A DNA stretch of 64,000 bases from positions 1 through 64,000 of the forward strand of contig NZ_JALZWP010000002.1 of NCBI RefSeq assembly GCF_023336755.1. Direction: 5' to 3'. This document shows, piece after piece, positions 1 to 7,770 of this stretch. The notes below the pieces were generated by a model. The model was not told where the DNA came from and did no database searches. It worked only from the letters and a program-made list of their open reading frames with translations. Position 1 is the first letter of the stretch, and each line of letters begins with the position of its first letter. The stretch is from Roseinatronobacter domitianus. Its GTDB lineage: Bacteria; Pseudomonadota; Alphaproteobacteria; Rhodobacterales; Rhodobacteraceae. A program made the translations under genes and the position numbers.

Positions 1-64
1 GCAGATCTTCAGGGCGCTCGCAGCCCTTCAGAAGTTCGTCCAGCAGTTCCTTGGAAATCGTCAT
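1..64 (-). CDS. IS256-family transposase, N-terminal fragment at window edge
   Basis: Only the first 21 codons are visible; the gene runs leftward out of the window. The reading starts MTISKELLDELLKGCERPED, which is the typical start of IS256-family DDE transposases. These enzymes cut and join the element ends. A Shine-Dalgarno-like GAGAGGAG lies about 10 bases before the ATG. The catalytic DDE residues are outside the window, so whether the copy is intact cannot be judged. Family assignment rests on the N-terminal motif alone. Confidence 0.8.
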   Translation of the reverse strand, partial: MTISKELLDELLKGCERPEDL

Positions 65-190
65 CGTCCTTGCTCCTCTCAGGAAGCATGGACCAGATCC
101 CGGTTACACAGAAGATCGGACACTCTCCTTTTGCGTTTCGTAGTGTCATAGATCGGGCCAAACGAGCGCAAGCGTTGTGGTGGTTGAACG
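1..190 (-). mobile_element. End of an IS256-family insertion sequence (inner boundary approximate)
   Basis: The transposase start at base 64 implies that the element's upstream end lies between it and the stop codon of the RTX gene at 193. I could not identify the terminal inverted repeat or a target duplication, because the other end is outside the window. The boundary at about 190 is therefore only an upper limit. The stretch 65-192 holds no other gene. Confidence 0.35.
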
Positions 191-192
191 GA

Positions 193-1185
193 TCACGTCA
201 CCGGCTGGGCAATGAGCCTGATGTCAGAAACCGAGAGGCCGCCAGCATTCGCAACCTGTGCGAGCACGTCTCCCGCAAGGCGGATTTCCGCAAGGTCGGG
301 AACATCTGGATCGAAAGTAATGCTAAGCTCGGGCACCGCTTGGCTGGGGTCGTAGCTAAGTTGGATTTCGTCCTCTCCCGCCGTGTAATCAAGTATCTGG
401 GCAGGTCCGGCTTCTGCAACAGCTTCGGGAAGGCGGAACTGGTCATTCCCGTCCCCACCATGAAGCAGATTGCCCGCCCCGGCTTGCAATAGGTCATTGC
501 CGGCACCGCCATTCAGAAAACTGGCCCCGGCTTGCCCGATTAGCCTGTCGTCCCCGTCCCCGGCCATAAGCGTGTTGGCCCCGCTGCCCGACAGCAACAG
601 GTCGTTGCCCAAACCACCCAGAAGGGTATCGTTGCCGTCACCCCCCGATAAGGTGTCATCCCCCTCGCCGCCGATCAGGCTATCATCGCCGCTGCCACCA
701 CTTAGCCAGTCAGCGCCGCTGTGACCAACAAGGCGATCATCGCCGTCATGGCCAAAAAGCGAATCGTCCAAATCGCCGCCGTGCAAGTTGTCGTCGGTTG
801 CGTCGCCATGCAGGGTTAATGGCGCATCAGGCGGCAAGGCTGGATATGTGTCGGAGCTGTGCACGCGTTCGCCCAAACCGTCGAACAAGCCAAGCACGGC
901 ACCGGGCGCACCAACGTCCGCAGGGGATGTAACCGCTACTTGCTCGGCATCTGGGGCAAAGTCGGTATCGGTATCGGGGTAATCCATGCTCAGGTGCAAA
1001 TCACCATTGCTACCCCGCCCCACAAGGACATCTTCTGATTGCAGATCATCCTCTTCCTCATCGGTGGTCGAATCGCTCGAAGACTGTGCTGTGAACATGT
1101 CGCTTGCCGACAATGCCGTCACACTTCCCAACAAACCCAACAGCAACCACATAGACGCAACCTTATTCAACCTTTGGCAGATCAT
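193..1185 (-). CDS. RTX-type calcium-binding repeat protein
   Basis: This 330-residue protein has a hydrophobic N-terminal segment (MWLLLGLLG, residues 12-20), an acidic linker (about residues 40-55), and then roughly a dozen glycine- and aspartate-rich RTX nonapeptides of the GGxGxDxL type between about residues 128 and 250. Such repeats bind calcium and fold into a parallel beta roll after type I secretion. A C-terminal beta-rich tail of about 75 residues follows. No protease, lipase or other enzymatic domain is visible, and no ABC secretion genes are adjacent. The stop codon lies close to the IS256 fragment, so the extreme C-terminus could have been altered by the insertion. The substrate or role is unknown. 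Confidence 0.85.
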   Translation of the reverse strand: MICQRLNKVASMWLLLGLLGSVTALSASDMFTAQSSSDSTTDEEEDDLQSEDVLVGRGSNGDLHLSMDYPDTDTDFAPDAEQVAVTSPADVGAPGAVLGLFDGLGERVHSSDTYPALPPDAPLTLHGDATDDNLHGGDLDDSLFGHDGDDRLVGHSGADWLSGGSGDDSLIGGEGDDTLSGGDGNDTLLGGLGNDLLLSGSGANTLMAGDGDDRLIGQAGASFLNGGAGNDLLQAGAGNLLHGGDGNDQFRLPEAVAEAGPAQILDYTAGEDEIQLSYDPSQAVPELSITFDPDVPDLAEIRLAGDVLAQVANAGGLSVSDIRLIAQPVT

Positions 1186-1398
1186 GCCAGATTCGCATTA
1201 TGACCCGAAGTGTTTTGCGGATATTCTGCTGTTTATCTTGAATGTTGGTTAATTCGGTTCCGCTGCATTTTCGCTTCCCATCCGCGCGGTGATGGTCTAT
1301 TGCCCGCGGCGTGTCATGGCGTGCTGTGGCACACTCTTGGCCTTGCTGGACGACATCCCGGCATGCGCCGTATCAAACCGTTAACAAAGGAGATCCCG

Positions 1399-1668
1399 AT
1401 GTCGATTACGGCTGAAGACAAAGAAGCGCTCATCAAGGCATATGCCCGCGCGGAAGGTGATACCGGTTCGCCCGAAGTGCAGGTTGCGGTGCTGACAAAG
1501 CGCATCACCAACCTGACCGAGCATTTCAAGACGCACAAGAAAGACAACCACTCCCGCCGCGGCCTGCTGAAGCTGGTCGCCACGCGCCGGAAGCTGTTGG
1601 ACTACCTGCGCGGCAAGGATGAAGCACGTTACCGCGTGTTGATCGCGAAGCTGGGCATCCGCCGCTAA
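1399..1668 (+). CDS. rpsO: 30S ribosomal protein S15
   Basis: The product is 89 residues, the usual length for S15, which binds 16S rRNA in the platform of the 30S subunit. It carries the typical [17 protein letters not shown] stretch near residue 20, the [20 protein letters not shown] helix region near 55, and a C-terminal LGIRR. An AAAGGAG ribosome binding site sits 7 bases before the ATG, which fixes the start even though the frame is open further upstream. The gene stands alone and ends in a strong terminator. In many bacteria pnp follows rpsO; here it does not. Confidence 0.98.
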   Translation: MSITAEDKEALIKAYARAEGDTGSPEVQVAVLTKRITNLTEHFKTHKKDNHSRRGLLKLVATRRKLLDYLRGKDEARYRVLIAKLGIRR

Positions 1669-1691
1669 GCACGCGATACGCGATCAAGCAG

Positions 1692-1714
1692 CGCCCGCCA
1701 TTGGCGGGCGTTTT
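1692..1714 (+). terminator. Rho-independent terminator after rpsO
   Basis: A perfect 8-bp stem, CGCCCGCC paired with GGCGGGCG, with a 3-base loop is followed by TTTT and more T-rich sequence. It lies 24 bases after the rpsO stop. The minus-strand tetR gene ends at 1720, so the hairpin may also stop transcripts from that side. Confidence 0.8.
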
Positions 1715-1719
1715 GCGTT

Positions 1720-2316
1720 TTATCGCAGGCGTTCGAACCCGCCCAGGAAAATGTCGGTTGCAAGATCGGCATACTCGGCACGGCTGACGGGGCCACCGTC
1801 GCGAAACCACATATAGGCCCAGTTCATCATGCCAAATAGCGACATGGTCACGGCGGTCAAAATGGGGCGGTCGCGTTCGATATCGGGGTGAATCGCGCGA
1901 ATGACCACGGCAAAGCGCCGCACGATCCGGCGCTCCAGTTCCACCATTTCGCGGCGTTGATCGTCCGCCAGCGTGCGTGTGCCGTTCAGTTGCACCATGT
2001 GGTAATCATCGGCGTCGCGGTATTGCTCGAGCACCGCATGAACCAAGGCACGCAGCCTGTCGCGGGGCGGCAAGCTGGCATCTTCGGCGGCGGCGATGGC
2101 CGCGTCCAACTCCATCAGATGCGTGCGGATAATGTCGAAGATCAGCGCATCCTTGCCGGGGTAGTAATGATACAGAAGCGCCTTGGACACATCCGCGCGC
2201 CCGGCGATCTGCGCCATCGACGCCTTGTCCATCCCGGCCTCTGCAAACACGGCAGCGGCCGCGTGCAGGATAGCGCGTTGCTTTGCCTCGAAATCATGGG
2301 CGCGCGAGCGGGCCAT
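1720..2316 (-). CDS. TetR-family regulator, probably PaaR-like repressor of the paa genes
   Basis: This 198-residue protein has a TetR helix-turn-helix in residues 12-58 (MAQIAGRADVSKALLYHYY is the recognition part) and a helical ligand-binding domain behind it. It is the last gene of paaG-paaI-paaK-tetR, with a single base between the paaK stop and its start. TetR-type PaaR proteins of proteobacteria repress phenylacetate genes and are released by phenylacetyl-CoA. The position in the operon, plus a palindrome in front of paaG at 4902-4915, supports that role. The ligand is inferred, not seen. Confidence 0.85.
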   Translation of the reverse strand: MARSRAHDFEAKQRAILHAAAAVFAEAGMDKASMAQIAGRADVSKALLYHYYPGKDALIFDIIRTHLMELDAAIAAAEDASLPPRDRLRALVHAVLEQYRDADDYHMVQLNGTRTLADDQRREMVELERRIVRRFAVVIRAIHPDIERDRPILTAVTMSLFGMMNWAYMWFRDGGPVSRAEYADLATDIFLGGFERLR

Positions 2317-2317
2317 G

Positions 2318-3631
2318 TCAGCCCGCTTTCGGGCGGTTGTCGACCACGCGCTTGGCCTTGCCTTCGGACCGCGGCGCGCCGCCGGGGCTATGGACGACGA
2401 CCTTTGCCGTCACCCCCAGCGTGGATTTGACGTGATGCGCCAATTCACGCGCGCTGGCGGCGCGGGCATCATCGGTGGCGACCTGTGGCGTGGCTTCTGA
2501 GTGGATGGTCATGTCATCCATCCGGCCCGTGCGGGTCAGTTCAATCTGAAAATGCGGGGCAAGCCCTTTGCATTTCAGGATCTGCTCTTCGACCTGCGTG
2601 GGGAAAATGTTGACACCTCGTAGGATAATCATGTCATCGCTGCGTCCGGTGATCTTTTCGATCCGCCGCATGGACCGCGCGGTGCCGGGCAAAAGCCGCG
2701 TCAAGTCGCGCGTGCGGTAGCGGATGATGGGCAGCCCTTCCTTTGTCAGCGTGGTGAACACAAGCTCACCCATCTCGCCATCTGGCAGCACCTCGCCCGT
2801 GGCGGGGTCGATGATTTCGGGGTAGAAATGGTCCTCCCACAAGTGCAGCCCGTCCTTGGTTTCCACGCATTCCTGCGCCACGCCCGGCCCCATCACTTCA
2901 GACAGGCCGTAAATATCCACCGCGTGCATGTCGAACGCCTGTTCGATTTCGGTGCGCATGGCGTTGGTCCAAGGCTCTGCGCCAAAAATGCCCACCGCGA
3001 GCGAACTGTCTCGCGGGTCCAGCCCGGCCTTGTGGAAGGCATCGAGGATGGACAGCATGTAGCTGGGCGTCACCATGATGACACGGGGTTTGAAATCTGT
3101 AATCAGCGTGACCTGCCGTTCGGTCATGCCGCCCGAGACGGGAACAACCGTGCAGCCCAATCGCTCTGCCCCGTAATGCGCGCCCAGCCCGCCGGTAAAC
3201 AGCCCGTAACCATAGGCCACATGCACGATATCGCCTTTGCGCCCGCCCGCCGCGCGGATGGACCGCGCGACCAGATCGGCCCAACGGTCGATATCGCCTT
3301 GGGTATAGCCAACAACCGTGGGTTTGCCCGTGGTGCCAGAGGATGCGTGCAACCGCACAAGCTGCTCGCGGGGGGCCGCGAACATGCCAAAGGGATACGT
3401 GTCGCGCAGGTCGGTCTTGACGGTGAAGGGGAATTTCGCCAGATCTGCCAGTGTGTGCAGATCATCCGGGTGCACGCCCGCCGCGTCGAACTTGGCGCGG
3501 TAGAAGGGCGACCCGTTATAGGCATGGTTCAGCGACCATTTCAGCCGCTCCAGTTGCAGCGCGGCGATCTCATCACGAGAAGCGGTCTCTATCGGGTCCA
3601 GATCGCCCGGTTTGGGGGACAGGTCTTCCAT
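2318..3631 (-). CDS. paaK: Phenylacetate-CoA ligase
   Basis: PaaK activates phenylacetate with ATP and CoA to phenylacetyl-CoA, the first step of the aerobic pathway. The 437-residue length matches the family. The adenylate-forming P-loop SSGTTGKP is at residues 97-104. A C-terminal GRSDDMIILRGVNIFP stretch contains the hinge and CoA-side motif typical of PaaK. It sits 3 bases behind paaI and 1 base before the tetR gene, in a minus-strand operon that starts with paaG. It is intact. Confidence 0.97.
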   Translation of the reverse strand: MEDLSPKPGDLDPIETASRDEIAALQLERLKWSLNHAYNGSPFYRAKFDAAGVHPDDLHTLADLAKFPFTVKTDLRDTYPFGMFAAPREQLVRLHASSGTTGKPTVVGYTQGDIDRWADLVARSIRAAGGRKGDIVHVAYGYGLFTGGLGAHYGAERLGCTVVPVSGGMTERQVTLITDFKPRVIMVTPSYMLSILDAFHKAGLDPRDSSLAVGIFGAEPWTNAMRTEIEQAFDMHAVDIYGLSEVMGPGVAQECVETKDGLHLWEDHFYPEIIDPATGEVLPDGEMGELVFTTLTKEGLPIIRYRTRDLTRLLPGTARSMRRIEKITGRSDDMIILRGVNIFPTQVEEQILKCKGLAPHFQIELTRTGRMDDMTIHSEATPQVATDDARAASARELAHHVKSTLGVTAKVVVHSPGGAPRSEGKAKRVVDNRPKAG

Positions 3632-3634
3632 GCT

Positions 3635-4072
3635 CTACGCCTCCTCGCCCAGATGGGTGCCTTTGATGCTGCGGCTATGGCCGCGGAATTCTGCAACGAC
3701 CGTGCCGTCCGCATCGGTCACGCGCACATCGTAAATGCCCGAGCGCCCACGGCGGCTGACCTCTGACGCTGTGGCAATCAGGCGCGTGCCGCGCGCGACG
3801 GGGTTCAGGAAACTGACGGCGCACTGCTGCGCTACGACACGCTGGTTGTAACTGTTGCAGGCAAAGGCAAAAGCACTGTCGGCCAGCGTGAAGATATAAC
3901 CGCCATGACACATGCCGTGCCCGTTGGTCATGTCGTCCGTGATGGTCATGGATAGGATAGCATGGCCGGGGCCAACGGCGTCCAGCACCATGCCAAGTCG
4001 CTGGCTGGCGCTATCGTCATTCCACATGGCGCGGGCGCAAGCTTCGGCCATCTCTTGCGGTGTCATGCTCAT
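3635..4072 (-). CDS. paaI: Hotdog-fold acyl-CoA thioesterase PaaI
   Basis: The product is a 145-residue hotdog thioesterase. PaaI hydrolyses hydroxyphenylacetyl-CoA and similar dead-end thioesters, which frees CoA if the ring-epoxidation pathway stalls. The motif NGHGMCHGGYIFTLADSAFA (about residues 50-70) carries the conserved Asn/His/Gly and the catalytic Asp of this subfamily. The gene overlaps the end of paaG by 4 bases and is followed 3 bases later by paaK, so translation is probably coupled. Confidence 0.93.
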   Translation of the reverse strand: MSMTPQEMAEACARAMWNDDSASQRLGMVLDAVGPGHAILSMTITDDMTNGHGMCHGGYIFTLADSAFAFACNSYNQRVVAQQCAVSFLNPVARGTRLIATASEVSRRGRSGIYDVRVTDADGTVVAEFRGHSRSIKGTHLGEEA

Positions 4073-4866
4073 TGTCCTGTGAACCTTGCATCGCGTTTTT
4101 CCAGAAAAGCTATTACGCCCTCGGCATAGTCGTCCGAGGCACCGGCCCGGCGCTGGTAATCCTGTTCAAGCTCCAACTGCGCATCCAGATCGTTGGTCGC
4201 CGCTGCCTGAATGGCCTGCTTGGTCAGGCCAAAGCCAAAGGTCGGCCCCTTGGCCAGCTTGGCGGTTAACACGCGCGCCTCTGGCATCAGGTCGGCGTCG
4301 GGCACCGCGCGCCAGATCAACCCCCACTCGGCGGCTTGCGTGGCGGAAAGCGGTTCCGCAGCCAGCGCCAAGGCTTTTGCCCGCGCCTCTCCCAGCAAGC
4401 GCGGCAAGGCCCATGACCCACCCGCATCGGGCACCAGCCCCAGCTTGGCAAAAGACTGGATGAAGCGCGCCTTGTCGGACGCCAGAACGATATCGCAGGC
4501 CAGCGCGATATTCGCCCCCGCACCTGCCGCCACGCCATTGACTGCCGCAACCACGGGTTTGGGCAGAGCCCGGATGGCACGGATCAGAGGGTTGTAATAC
4601 GTGCCGATTGTCGCGCCCAAATCTGGCTTCGGCCCGCCGCGGCGTGGGTCGCGGTCGCCAAGGTCTTGTCCTGCGCAGAACCCCCGCCCGGCCCCGGTCA
4701 GCAGCACCGCGCGCACGGCACTGTCTTGTGCCGCGCGGTCAATCTGCGCGCGCAAGGCTACGTGCATTTCCGGCGTAAAGGCATTCAGCTTGTCGGGCCG
4801 GTTCAGAACCAGTTCCAACACACCGGAGTCTATCCGGTGCAGCACAGGGTCGTCAGACATGGGCAA
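4069..4866 (-). CDS. paaG: 2-(1,2-epoxy-1,2-dihydrophenyl)acetyl-CoA isomerase
   Basis: This 265-residue crotonase-fold enzyme is expected to isomerise the ring-1,2-epoxide of phenylacetyl-CoA to the oxepin form. The oxyanion-hole segments are GRGFCAGQDL (about residue 60) and VNGVAAGAGANIALACD (about residue 110). The LVPDAGGSWALPRLLG segment around residue 144 matches PaaG, with the Asp in the catalytic position. It is first in a four-gene operon with paaI, paaK and tetR. A second in-frame ATG two codons in is an equally possible start. Confidence 0.95.
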   Translation of the reverse strand: MPMSDDPVLHRIDSGVLELVLNRPDKLNAFTPEMHVALRAQIDRAAQDSAVRAVLLTGAGRGFCAGQDLGDRDPRRGGPKPDLGATIGTYYNPLIRAIRALPKPVVAAVNGVAAGAGANIALACDIVLASDKARFIQSFAKLGLVPDAGGSWALPRLLGEARAKALALAAEPLSATQAAEWGLIWRAVPDADLMPEARVLTAKLAKGPTFGFGLTKQAIQAAATNDLDAQLELEQDYQRRAGASDDYAEGVIAFLEKRDARFTGQ

Positions 4867-4901
4867 CTCTCCTCCCAGAGAAGCCCAAGACTTGCATAAG
4901 C

Positions 4902-4915
4902 TGACCGGTCGGTCA
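4902..4915. promoter_or_regulatory. Perfect palindrome upstream of paaG, candidate PaaR/TetR operator
   Basis: TGACCG-GT-CGGTCA is a perfect 6-2-6 inverted repeat, 36 bases before the paaG start. It resembles the ACCGACCGGTCGGT-type sites I recall for TetR-type PaaR regulators. A near-copy lies at 26101-26114, in front of the second paa locus. Binding is inferred. Confidence 0.6.
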
Positions 4916-5024
4916 ATTCTGTTTCTGCATCATCTGCTTTTGGCACCCGCACAACACAAGGGGAGCGCGGCTGTTAGCCGAGCTGCTAGATTACTATCCG
5001 ATACGCAACAGCAGATGGCCAGCA

Positions 5025-6116
5025 TCACCCCGACTTCAACACCCCGCGCGCGACTTGGTCCGCTTCTATGCTCTCGAACAAAGCTTTGAAATTACCCTCG
5101 CCAAAGCCGTCATCCCCCTTGCGCTGAATGAATTCAAAGAAGATCGGCCCAACCATGGTTTTCGAAAAAATCTGAAGCAGGATCTTGGTTTCCCCGCCAT
5201 CGACCACGCCTTCGCCGTCGATCAGGATGCCGTGTGTCGCCATCGCCGCGACCGGTTCCGAATGGCCGGCCACGCGGTCATGGCTCATGTCGTAATAGCT
5301 TTGCGGCGGTTTGGGCATGAAGCGGATGCCGCGTTCGGCTATGGCGTCGGTGGCGGTGTAAATATCCTCTGTCCCGACTGCGATATGCTGGATGCCTTCA
5401 CCATTATAGCGTTTCAGGTATTCCACGATCTGCCCTGTTTCGCCCCGGTCTTCGTTGATGGGAATACGGATGCGCCCGCAAGGCGAGGTCAAAGCGCGGC
5501 TGAACAGACCGGTATATTTGCCGGAAATGTCGAAGAACCGGATTTCGCGGAAATTGAACAGATCACGGTAGAAGCCGAACCAACGGTCCATGTTGCCGGT
5601 GAAGACGTTATGCGTCAGGTGGTCCAGATAGTAGAACCCCACGCCTGCGGGCTTGGGCACGGTGATCCACTCGAACCCGGCATAGGGATGGGTATCGCCG
5701 TAATCCTCTATGAAATAGATCAATGATCCACCGATCCCGACAATCGCGGGCACCTCCAGCAGCTTGCCGGGGGCGGTGTAGGGCGTGGCACCCTTGGCCA
5801 CCGCATGGTCGAAGGCATGGCACGCATCGACCACCCGCCAGCCCATTGCCGGCGCGCAGGGGCCGTGTTCTGCGGCAAAGCGCGCGGCGTGGCTACCCGT
5901 GTCGTTGTTCAGCACATAAGTGATGTCGCCTTGTTGCCACAGCTCGATTTCGCGGTGCTTGTGCCGGGCGGTCAGAGTGTAGCCCATGGCGCGGAACTGG
6001 TCGCGCAGCGTATCCGGCTCTGGGTGCGCGAATTCGACGAATTCGAACCCGTCAGTTCCGGCAGGGTTATCGGCGGTAATGGCGGCGCGTGGGGCGGCAT
6101 GTGGGAAGGGGCCCAT
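5025..6116 (-). CDS. hppD: 4-hydroxyphenylpyruvate dioxygenase
   Basis: HPPD converts 4-hydroxyphenylpyruvate to homogentisate in tyrosine degradation, using non-haem Fe(II) and O2. From the chosen ATG the protein is 363 residues, usual for the family. The Fe(II)-binding facial triad is visible: His in LDHLTHNVF, His in GIQHIAVG, and Glu in FFEFIQRKG. The start MGPFPH has AGGAGC just upstream; the frame is open another 45 codons, but that stretch is AT-rich and reads like a promoter. The gene is divergent from an Lrp-family regulator. hmgA and fahA are not in the window. Confidence 0.97.
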   Translation of the reverse strand: MGPFPHAAPRAAITADNPAGTDGFEFVEFAHPEPDTLRDQFRAMGYTLTARHKHREIELWQQGDITYVLNNDTGSHAARFAAEHGPCAPAMGWRVVDACHAFDHAVAKGATPYTAPGKLLEVPAIVGIGGSLIYFIEDYGDTHPYAGFEWITVPKPAGVGFYYLDHLTHNVFTGNMDRWFGFYRDLFNFREIRFFDISGKYTGLFSRALTSPCGRIRIPINEDRGETGQIVEYLKRYNGEGIQHIAVGTEDIYTATDAIAERGIRFMPKPPQSYYDMSHDRVAGHSEPVAAMATHGILIDGEGVVDGGETKILLQIFSKTMVGPIFFEFIQRKGDDGFGEGNFKALFESIEADQVARGVLKSG

Positions 6117-6159
6117 AGGGTGCTCCTGTTGCAAAGATGTATCTGGGCCGTAGAATACC

Positions 6160-6238
6160 GTATGCAACATACAACTTTCGCGCAAATTCTGGCAATTAGC
6201 GCAGAAATATGCAATGATATCGCAGATATGTATCATAT
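6160..6238. promoter_or_regulatory. hppD-lrp intergenic region with two matching 13-bp palindromes
   Basis: Two perfect 5-3-5 palindromes share the pattern TATG-N3-CATA: GTATGCAACATAC at 6160-6172 and ATATGTATCATAT at 6226-6238. Their centres are 66 bases apart. ATAT tracts at 6207, 6217, 6226 and 6235 recur every 9-10 bases, so they face the same side of the helix. Lrp-type regulators bind phased arrays, and the divergent lrp gene is the obvious candidate. Confidence 0.5.
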
Positions 6239-6254
6239 ACTGTGATTTCACCGC

Positions 6255-6710
6255 ATGCTTGACCCGATAGACCGCACAATCTTAGCGCAGCTTCAGCGCA
6301 ACGCGATGATGACGGCGCAAGAACTGGGCGACCGGGTGGGGCTGTCCGCATCTCAGGCCGCCCGGCGGCGGCAGCGGCTGGAAGAACACGGCATAATCGA
6401 AGGCTACCGTGCCCGCATCGCGCCCGGCCGCGTAGGTCTTGGCGTGCAAGCCTTCGTGCAAGTTCAGATGGGCAATCACGACCCAGCAGGCGCGCAATCC
6501 TTTCGCCGCCTGCTCGAAACCCTGCCCGAAGTCGTCAACGCCTGGACCCTGACCGGGGAAGCCGATTACCTGCTGCGCATCTGGTGCGCCGATCTTGCCG
6601 CGCTGAACACGCTGATCCATGCCCGCATCTTGCCCCATGCCGCCGTCGCGCGGGTGCAAAGCCAGATCGTGATGGAGCAGTTGAAACAGGCCGGGGCCCT
6701 GCCGGTGTGA
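6255..6710 (+). CDS. Lrp/AsnC-family transcriptional regulator, probably of hppD
   Basis: This 151-residue protein has the Lrp/AsnC layout: an N-terminal winged helix-turn-helix (residues 4-60, starting LDPIDRTILAQLQRNA) and a C-terminal RAM ligand-sensing domain (about residues 70-145). It is divergent from hppD, across 138 bases that contain two matching palindromes. AsnC-type regulators next to hpd genes are known in other alphaproteobacteria (HpdR in Sinorhizobium, from memory), so control of tyrosine degradation is likely. The effector, perhaps an aromatic amino or keto acid, is not known from sequence. Confidence 0.95.
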   Translation: MLDPIDRTILAQLQRNAMMTAQELGDRVGLSASQAARRRQRLEEHGIIEGYRARIAPGRVGLGVQAFVQVQMGNHDPAGAQSFRRLLETLPEVVNAWTLTGEADYLLRIWCADLAALNTLIHARILPHAAVARVQSQIVMEQLKQAGALPV

Positions 6711-6780
6711 CCCCGCGCGCTCTGGACATTTGACCCCACGCCAAGGCACAACAAGGTCACGTTTGGCGAGGGGGCACCGA

Positions 6781-7770
6781 ATGGACGTTTCAGCACTGGC
6801 TCAGGGCGTCTTGAACGGCGAGCGCCGGGCACTGGCCCGCGCGATTACGCTGGCCGAAAGCGGCCGGACGGACCACCGCGCCGAAGCCACGGCGCTGCTG
6901 GAGGAGTTGGCTCAAAGCGGGCGGCAAGCCATCCGCATCGGGCTGTCCGGCACGCCGGGCGTGGGCAAATCTACCTTCATCGAATCTTTCGGGCTTATGC
7001 TGATAGAAAAGGGCTTGCGTGTGGCAGTGCTGGCGGTGGACCCGTCCAGCAAGCGCACCGGTGGGTCGATCCTGGGCGACAAAACGCGGATGGACCACTT
7101 GTCGCGCGCGCCGCAAGCGTTCATCCGCCCCAGCCCCAGCCAGTCGCATTTGGGCGGCGTCGCGCGTCGCACACGCGACGCGGTGGCGCTGTGCGAGGCG
7201 GCAGGGTTTGACGTGGTGCTGGTGGAAACCGTGGGCGTGGGTCAGTCCGAAACCGTGGTTGCGGACCTGTCGGACGTGTTTTTGTTGCTGCTGGCCCCGG
7301 CGGGCGGCGATGAATTGCAGGGTGTGAAACGCGGCATTATGGAAGCCGCCGACATGATCGTGGTCAACAAGGCCGATGGCGACCTGAAGGCCACGGCGAA
7401 TCGGACCTGCGCCGATTACGCGGGCGCACTGAGGCTGCTACGCAAGCGGCCCGAAGACCCCGAAGGCTTTCCCAAAGCGCTGACAGTCTCGGCGCTGGAA
7501 AACAACGGATTGCCCGGCGTCTGGGACGAGATCATCGCACTGGTGAACTGGCGGCGCGCGCATGGCCACTGGGACCGACGCCGCGCCGAACAGGCTCGTC
7601 ACTGGTTTACCGAAGAGGTTCGACAGGCCTTGCTCGCCAGGCTTCAACACCCCGCAGCGCAAGCCCGTTTGGCCGAGCTCGCCAAGGCCGTAGAGCGCGG
7701 CGACACGACCGCCCCGACAGCGGCTCAGGCGATGGTTTCCGCACTAGGTCAGTCCGACGAGATAACGTAA
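6781..7770 (+). CDS. meaB: MeaB-type GTPase (methylmalonyl-CoA mutase chaperone)
   Basis: MeaB is a G3E P-loop GTPase that loads and protects adenosylcobalamin-dependent methylmalonyl-CoA mutase. From the chosen ATG the protein is 329 residues. Walker A GTPGVGKST is at residues 57-65, the DPSSKRTGGSILGDKTRM switch region follows near 97, and NKADGD gives base recognition. The start MDVSALAQ has GAGGGGG upstream and matches the family better than the earlier in-frame start. The mutase gene is not in the window. The 3' end overlaps the convergent pilin-like gene by 22 bases. Confidence 0.95.
   Translation: MDVSALAQGVLNGERRALARAITLAESGRTDHRAEATALLEELAQSGRQAIRIGLSGTPGVGKSTFIESFGLMLIEKGLRVAVLAVDPSSKRTGGSILGDKTRMDHLSRAPQAFIRPSPSQSHLGGVARRTRDAVALCEAAGFDVVLVETVGVGQSETVVADLSDVFLLLLAPAGGDELQGVKRGIMEAADMIVVNKADGDLKATANRTCADYAGALRLLRKRPEDPEGFPKALTVSALENNGLPGVWDEIIALVNWRRAHGHWDRRRAEQARHWFTEEVRQALLARLQHPAAQARLAELAKAVERGDTTAPTAAQAMVSALGQSDEIT

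Noticed and set aside
5968-6251. N-terminal extension of hppD up to 6251
   Set aside because: It crosses the AT-rich promoter region with palindromes; the ATG at 6116 has a ribosome binding site and gives the family length.
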